DNA of 18,689 nt from CAYMWF01 sp964394085 [NCBI: uncultured Gemmatimonadota bacterium]. Its GTDB lineage: Bacteria; GCA-2686955; CAYMWF01. Position 1 is the stretch's first letter. Each line of letters begins with the position of its first letter. This document shows, piece after piece, positions 15,597-18,689 of this stretch. Location of the stretch: positions 1 to 18,689 of the forward strand of contig CAYMWF010000094.1 in the NCBI GenBank assembly GCA_964394085.1, given 5' to 3'. The notes beneath the pieces are model-generated. The model did not search any database. It saw only the letters and a list, made by a program, of their open reading frames with translations, and was not told where the DNA came from. The translations under genes were made by a program, and so were the position numbers.

Positions 15597-16318
15597 TTCG
15601 TTCGCTCCGTTCCGGTTCCCGCCAGCACCGCCGCCACCGAACCGGTATCGCGGAAATCCTCGAACAGGTAGTCCGGTTCGGCCAGGCGAAGCTCCTCGTA
15701 GGCTGTGAGGCCCGTAGCCACGGCCGCCACCCGGGTTCCGTTGGCCCTGGCACAGGCGATGTCTCGAACGGAATCGCCTACGATCATAACGTCGCCTTTA
15801 TCGAATTCGTTGTTGATTAATCCCAGAGACCGCCCGCGGTCGATGGCGAAATCCACCAGGTCGGCGCGGTCCTCCGCATCGTCGCCGAAGGCTCCGAACC
15901 GGAAGTAACCTCCCAGATCGAATGCGTCGAGCTTGGCCCTCGCGCCCCTCTCGATGTTCCCGGTCAGAAGAGCGAGCAGCGCACCTTCTCCGGCAGACAG
16001 TGTTTCGAGCAGCGCCTTGACGCCGGGAAGGATCCGCTTCCCTTTCGAAACGCTCATCTGTATCTCGATCTCCCTGCTGTATTCGGCGAAGAAGACCGGC
16101 ATCTGCGACCTGACGAAGGGTTCGGTCAGGCCGACCGGCTTCGACAGGCGCAGCAGGATCTCCCTGTCGGTTCTCCCGACGCAGTTCACAGCCTCGAGGT
16201 TGACCCCGGCGCCGAAAACCTTCCAGAAAGTCATCTCGAACGCCTTGCGGGAAGCATCGCCCCCCATCATCAGGGTGCCGTCTATATCGAACAGGAAAAG
16301 CGTTTTCGGGATTTTCAC
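15593..16318 (-). CDS. HAD-superfamily hydrolase (phosphoglycolate-phosphatase-like)
   Basis: The product is 241 residues from a GTG start preceded by GAGGAG with four bases between. HAD motif I is LFDIDGTL (Asp11 nucleophile, Asp13 acid/base), motif II is ALLTGN, motif III is the Lys in ARAKLDAFDL, and motif IV is IVGDSVRDIACARANG with the metal-binding Asp. An alpha-helical cap of the C1 type lies between motifs I and II. This arrangement is that of Gph/phosphoglycolate-phosphatase-like or beta-phosphoglucomutase-like enzymes acting on small phosphorylated metabolites in the cytoplasm; the exact substrate cannot be read from sequence. It is the first gene of the operon and is joined to the YdcF gene by a four-base ATGA overlap. 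Confidence 0.92.
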   Translation of the reverse strand: MKIPKTLFLFDIDGTLMMGGDASRKAFEMTFWKVFGAGVNLEAVNCVGRTDREILLRLSKPVGLTEPFVRSQMPVFFAEYSREIEIQMSVSKGKRILPGVKALLETLSAGEGALLALLTGNIERGARAKLDAFDLGGYFRFGAFGDDAEDRADLVDFAIDRGRSLGLINNEFDKGDVMIVGDSVRDIACARANGTRVAAVATGLTAYEELRLAEPDYLFEDFRDTGSVAAVLAGTGTERTK

Positions 16319-16399
16319 CGGGCTCCTCGGAAGTTGCGCATTACCGGCTGAACGGATAATTCCGGACAGGCGACCGGCCGATACGGGAAAACTCCTTGT

Positions 16400-16423
16400 T
16401 TCGCCGTCTAGTAGCGGGGCGAA
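16400..16423 (-). promoter_or_regulatory. Leader stem-loop at the 5' end of the HAD-operon transcript
   Basis: On the transcribed (-) strand TTCGCC and GGCGAA pair across a 12-nt loop. The stem begins about four nucleotides from the predicted transcription start near 16427. A terminal hairpin at this place often stabilises an mRNA. There is no T-run, so it is not an attenuator by itself. AAGGAG just after it has no start codon at a suitable distance. Confidence 0.3.
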
Positions 16424-16433
16424 TCAAACTTAC

Positions 16434-16462
16434 TTGATAGATGTTTTGTGCGATTCCGTCAA
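16434..16462 (-). promoter_or_regulatory. Sigma-70-type promoter of the HAD-ydcF-metG operon
   Basis: On the - strand TTGACG (16462-16457, 5 of 6 consensus) is followed after 17 nt by TATCAA (16439-16434, 4 of 6). Transcription would begin near 16427 and give a leader of about 109 nt before the GTG at 16318. It is the best promoter seen upstream of the long - strand gene series. Confidence 0.55.
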
Positions 16463-16638
16463 GGATGAAACAGTATTTAGCTGTTTGCGATGCGGGGAAC
16501 TGAATATATAAAAGAAGGATGTAGAAGCATCGCAAATCGATTTACCCCGGATGTCGACCAAGTTACTTGAACATACGACAGCGACTACAGTTCAAATCAG
16601 GATATTGACCCCATGGATACCGGCACATTCCAGCCGAA

Positions 16639-16676
16639 GGGGGAGCGCCTTTCCGCCCTGCGGAGGACGCTCCCTC
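16639..16676. repeat. REP-like GC-rich hairpin
   Basis: GGGAGCG (16641-16647) pairs with CGCTCCC (16668-16674), and inside it TCCGC (16652-16656) pairs with GCGGA (16660-16664) over a three-base loop; two outer pairs may extend the stem. Neither strand has a T-run after it, so it is not a standard terminator. The shape and the GGGAGCG ends recall REP elements or the foldback ends of IS200/IS605-type elements. The element family is not established from one copy. Confidence 0.4.
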
Positions 16677-16776
16677 ATCGCCCGGCTAGACTCATCAATA
16701 CGCAGCGTTACACTCCTCGGAGAAACTTTCCGAAAGTATCGTAGAATACTTCACATTTTACTTGTAAAAGAGGGAG

Positions 16777-16797
16777 ACCTTGCCCTTACCGCAAGGT
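16777..16797 (-). terminator. Weak candidate terminator downstream of the integrase gene
   Basis: ACCTTGC and GCAAGGT form a seven-base-pair stem with a seven-base loop, 150 nt after the integrase stop. In the integrase direction it is followed by CTCCCTCTTTT, so the T-run starts late. It could end the integrase transcript, but it is below the usual standard for a rho-independent terminator. Confidence 0.28.
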
Positions 16798-16945
16798 GTG
16801 AGTAATAATCAGAAAACACGTCGACCAGGCTAAGGACTTGCCCGGTTGGATGGAAAATCCCCGATCATTGATGAACATACTTTGGTCAAGATATAACCCC
16901 TGACATTCTTATTCTCTGAGTGTCCTACCCAGAATCGATTCCAGG

Positions 16946-18220
16946 TTAGCCATCTGAATCGAAGGGACTTTTTACAGCTAGACCGGGCCGGTTAAGAACA
17001 TGAGTATAAATCATTGTTGTGGATACATCTGCGTGGCCGAGGAGTTCCTGAACAGTACGAATATCATATCCGGCTTCGAGTAGATGAGTGGCGAAAGTAT
17101 GCCGTAAAACACGACAGGTCACATGTTTTCTCAAACCTGCTCGATTCGCAGCGGTACTTACCGCTTTCTGCAGAACGCTCTCGTGAATATGAAAACGCCG
17201 GATTCGATTCGTTTTCGGACTCACCGACAGCCGGCTTGCCGGAAAAACATATTGCCACAACCATTTTTTAGGTGCTGAGGAATACTTCCTTTCAAGAGCG
17301 GGCCAGAAGTGAGCTTCTCCGAATCCTTCCGCAATATCTTTCTCGTGGATTTTTTTCACTTCTATTAAATGATCAAGCAGTGGCTGTCTACATCTATCAG
17401 GCAATAATGTAATTCGGTCCTTAGCTCCTTTGCCGTCTCGTATAACAATTTGAGAAAGGTCAAAATCTATATCCTTCACGCGCAATCTGATACATTCGCT
17501 AGTCCGCAAACCCGCTCCGTACAGAAGACCCGCCATCAACGCTGTTTTGCCTTTCATCCGATTCATCAAGTGCCGTACTTCCCTATGTGAGAGGACAACC
17601 GGCAACCTGCGACCCCGCCTCCCTGTTGTAAACTCACCGATATTACCAAGCGGCGAGTCGACTATACGTTCAAAGAAAAAAACGAGGGCATTCAAGGCTT
17701 GTCGCTGGGTGCCGGCTGAAACCTTTCGTTCTACTGCCAAGTGCTCGAGAAATAGTCTGACCGCTTGACCCCCTGAAAGCCCGGCCTGTTTCACCGAAAA
17801 AAAGATAAAACGTCTTATCCAGTCCTCGTACGTACGCTCCGTCCGGTAGGCGTAATGTCCGATTCTCATTGCATTTTTTAGCCTTTCCGGCCAATCCGGC
17901 GGAATTTTCAGGGCGGAATTCCAATCTGCGTGGTCATTCAACGAACTTTCATCCCTTAACCTCGGGAGCACCCTTTGGAAAAAAATACTTAGAGCTTTCG
18001 AGGCCTGGCGGATTTGCCAATCCTCTATATTGGACCTATCGCTCCAGTATTCAAGAAAACGCTCGACATCGTCCCTTGTGCGTTCCGCCAGCTGTTTCTC
18101 CGGCAGGAATTTCTCGAATCGCTCAACCCAGACAAAGTACCAACGCAACCGTTTATCAGGCACTTCCGTTTCTGACAAAACGCGTAGATACATTTCTTTC
18201 CAAGAATCTTTTTTATCCAA
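16946..18220 (-). CDS. intI: Integron-type tyrosine recombinase (IntI family), N-terminally extended
   Basis: The protein has 424 residues from a TTG at 18220 (GGAG eight bases upstream); an ATG at 18193 is the alternative. The C-terminal half is clearly IntI-like: LMAGLLYGAGLRTSECIRLR (Arg239 of box I), RDGKGAKDRITLLP (Lys264/Lys267), the IntI-specific insertion EGFGEAHFWPALERKYSSAP with WLWQYVFP (298-327), LLEAGYDIRTVQELLGHADV (His396), and nucleophile Tyr405 in STTMIYTHV. Known IntI proteins use these to recombine attC with attI sites. Two oddities stand out. The box II HxxR reads CRVLRH, so Arg370 replaces His before Arg373. There are also two SAM-like core-binding domains (about 20-90 and 115-195), where usual IntI proteins of about 320-340 residues have one. 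GC content is visibly lower than in the operon to the left. No attC site is evident in the window. Confidence 0.88.
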   Translation of the reverse strand: MDKKDSWKEMYLRVLSETEVPDKRLRWYFVWVERFEKFLPEKQLAERTRDDVERFLEYWSDRSNIEDWQIRQASKALSIFFQRVLPRLRDESSLNDHADWNSALKIPPDWPERLKNAMRIGHYAYRTERTYEDWIRRFIFFSVKQAGLSGGQAVRLFLEHLAVERKVSAGTQRQALNALVFFFERIVDSPLGNIGEFTTGRRGRRLPVVLSHREVRHLMNRMKGKTALMAGLLYGAGLRTSECIRLRVKDIDFDLSQIVIRDGKGAKDRITLLPDRCRQPLLDHLIEVKKIHEKDIAEGFGEAHFWPALERKYSSAPKKWLWQYVFPASRLSVSPKTNRIRRFHIHESVLQKAVSTAANRAGLRKHVTCRVLRHTFATHLLEAGYDIRTVQELLGHADVSTTMIYTHVLNRPGLAVKSPFDSDG

Positions 18221-18290
18221 ATAATCAGCTCCAGTGTATAACTCCGATAAATATCAGGAATACCGATTTCACGCAAAAAAGGTACCGGGA

Positions 18291-18390
18291 TTATTGAATA
18301 ATGCTGCTGTCATCGATATTGGAATATGCTGCATCATTCAATATTGGAATATGCTGCAACCATAAATATTGAATAACACCGCATCCACGG
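18291..18390 (+). repeat. Four tandem degenerate 25-bp repeats, forward block
   Basis: Units start at 18291, 18316, 18341 and 18366, exactly 25 bp apart. Units two and three share the identical 18-mer ATATTGGAATATGCTGCA. Unit one begins TTATTGAATAATGCTGC and unit four ATATTGAATAACACCGCA. A further forward copy, TATTGCGAAAAATGGTTGCA, occurs at about 18484. There are no spacers, so this is a tandem array and not a CRISPR. The regular period suggests a protein-binding array or a decayed minisatellite. Confidence 0.75.
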
Positions 18391-18428
18391 GCACCGAATA
18401 TTTCATTTCAACTTATTTCAAAAACTCG

Positions 18429-18456
18429 TTGACACTCCAGAACGTGTTGCTATACT
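18429..18456 (+). promoter_or_regulatory. Strong promoter reading away from intI (candidate cassette promoter Pc)
   Basis: A perfect TTGACA (18429-18434) is followed after 16 nt by TATACT (18451-18456, 5 of 6 consensus). It reads rightwards, opposite to intI, toward the window edge. Integrons place their cassette promoter in this position and direction. No gene follows it inside the window. Confidence 0.55.
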
Positions 18457-18460
18457 TTAA

Positions 18461-18466
18461 ATTATA
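18461..18466 (-). promoter_or_regulatory. TATAAT hexamer facing intI (possible intI -10)
   Basis: A perfect TATAAT on the - strand lies five bases from the -10 of the rightward promoter. No good -35 is found at 16-18 nt spacing (GCAATA-like sequence only), so it would need an activator. If used, the intI leader would be about 230 nt and would include the forward repeat block. Confidence 0.25.
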
Positions 18467-18566
18467 CATGTTTGGAATACGGATATTGCGAAAAATGGTT
18501 GCAACTGATTCTGTCGATACTGACAAAGCCCTTTGTCGAAAATCAAAACAAATCAGCCGGAATATT

Positions 18567-18640
18567 CAATATTAGAGTTGCAGCTTTTCCCAATATCAAT
18601 GGCAACTGCCTATTCCAATAACAAGAGAAACTGTCTATTT
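18567..18640 (-). repeat. Three degenerate 25-bp repeats, reverse block
   Basis: Units begin at 18567, 18591 and 18616 (24- and 25-bp steps), each starting CAATA on the + strand. Read on the - strand they give TATTGGAATAGGCAGTTGCC, TATTGGGAAAAGCTGCAACT and a weaker AAATAGACAGTTTC-type copy. These match the forward units (TATTGGAATA-GC-G-), so the two blocks are inverted relative to each other across the promoter region. Confidence 0.65.
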
Positions 18641-18654
18641 CACTGTTGAACGTA

Positions 18655-18687
18655 ACCGCTAACGCGGTAGTATTAAAAGAGTTAGCG
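18655..18687. other. Candidate integron attachment site (attI-like) cut by the window edge
   Basis: CGCTAAC (18657-18663) and GTTAGCG (18681-18687) are a perfect inverted pair in the order seen in integron sites (AAC first, GTT last), 17 nt apart. The context TTAAAAGAGTTAGCG resembles the remembered end of attI1 (AAAACAAAGTTAGGC). It departs from the GTTRRRY core at the last positions. A small hairpin, ACCGC-TAAC-GCGGT (18655-18668), overlaps it. The position upstream of intI is right for attI. Confidence 0.35.
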
Positions 18688-18689
18688 AC

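Larger units (their letters stand above)
16319..16945. other. 627-nt gene-free region between the HAD operon and the integrase
   Basis: It holds the operon promoter and leader (16400-16462), a long GC-rich hairpin (16639-16676), and a cluster of small inverted repeats: ACTTTC-C-GAAAGT (16725-16737), AAGTAT/ATACTT (16734-16751), TTTTAC-TT-GTAAAA (16756-16769) and ACCTTGC/GCAAGGT (16777-16797). An 84-codon + strand frame (16551-16805) shows no protein-like pattern or ribosome-binding site. No tRNA or convincing attC site was found. Confidence 0.5.
18221..18689. other. AT-rich, repeat-rich region upstream of intI
   Basis: This is 469 nt without a credible gene. It contains two opposing blocks of 25-bp repeats, a strong + strand promoter, a - strand TATAAT and an attI-like right end, each listed separately. 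In integrons the space upstream of intI is where attI and the cassette promoter normally lie. The 68-codon + strand frame at 18369-18575 runs through the repeats and lacks a ribosome-binding site. Confidence 0.6.

Noticed and set aside
16319-16427. T-box or other aminoacyl-tRNA-sensing leader for the operon
   Set aside because: The leader is only about 109 nt, lacks an antiterminator/terminator pair with a T-run, and the first gene is not a synthetase.
16551-16805. + strand 84-codon frame in the region left of the integrase
   Set aside because: It crosses the GC-rich hairpin and several inverted repeats, has no ribosome-binding site and no protein-like pattern; it might cover a mobile-element remnant but cannot be supported as a gene.
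16800-16960. attC site near the 3' end of intI (GTTGGAT near 16843, GTTAGCC near 16945)
   Set aside because: No matching RYYYAAC partner or foldback arms were found at the right distances, and the second lies at the integrase stop codon.
18369-18575. + strand 68-codon frame downstream of the rightward promoter
   Set aside because: It runs through repeat units and the promoter itself and has no Shine-Dalgarno sequence. The shorter version from the ATG at 18468 (36 codons) is also unsupported.
18291-18640. CRISPR array
   Set aside because: The units are contiguous 25-bp repeats without spacers and in two orientations; no cas gene is present.

Overview
The window looks like the chromosome of a GC-rich Gram-negative bacterium, probably from an under-sampled phylum. 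The evidence is an Omp85-like outer-membrane barrel protein, exported proteins with signal peptides, a choice-of-anchor-Q-type beta-helix C-terminus and a DVU0298-like HEAT protein. I suspect an FCB-type or related candidate phylum, but this is an impression from gene style and not a placement.

Left part (1-1157, + strand): the C-terminal end of a secreted beta-helix protein, a possible small frameshifted gene, and a DVU0298-like HEAT-repeat protein. Facing it (3627-1372, - strand) is a large secreted protein with a beta-propeller-like region, a C39-like cysteine peptidase domain and a carbohydrate-binding-like C-terminus. It has its own strong promoter, whose -35 box overlaps a 14-bp palindrome.

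Centre (16318 down to about 3755, all - strand): a long colinear gene series, read in transcription order as HAD phosphatase, YdcF/DUF218 membrane protein, metG, a predicted inactive M1-peptidase/outer-membrane-barrel fusion, hisS, a 219-nt gap, amidohydrolase, RND/MMPL exporter, SAM methyltransferase, and a possible 42-codon ORF. Junctions are very tight (ATGA overlap, 14 nt, 15 nt, 8-nt overlap, 1-nt overlap, 4 nt). A TTGACG-17-TATCAA promoter and a leader stem-loop precede the HAD gene. The first five genes mix translation enzymes with envelope proteins. The amidohydrolase, exporter and methyltransferase form a second translationally coupled module.

Right part (16319-18689): a 627-nt non-coding stretch rich in inverted repeats, then an integron-type tyrosine recombinase (IntI) on the - strand with visibly lower GC than its neighbours. 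It carries the IntI-specific insertion, but it has an extra N-terminal SAM-like domain and an Arg in place of the His of the HxxR catalytic motif. Upstream lies an AT-rich region with two blocks of degenerate 25-bp tandem repeats in opposite orientation, enclosing a strong promoter that reads away from intI. At the extreme right edge an inverted repeat ends in GTTAGCG in an attI-like context. The most interesting reading is a chromosomal integron platform cut by the window edge at its attachment site, with any cassettes lying beyond 18689.
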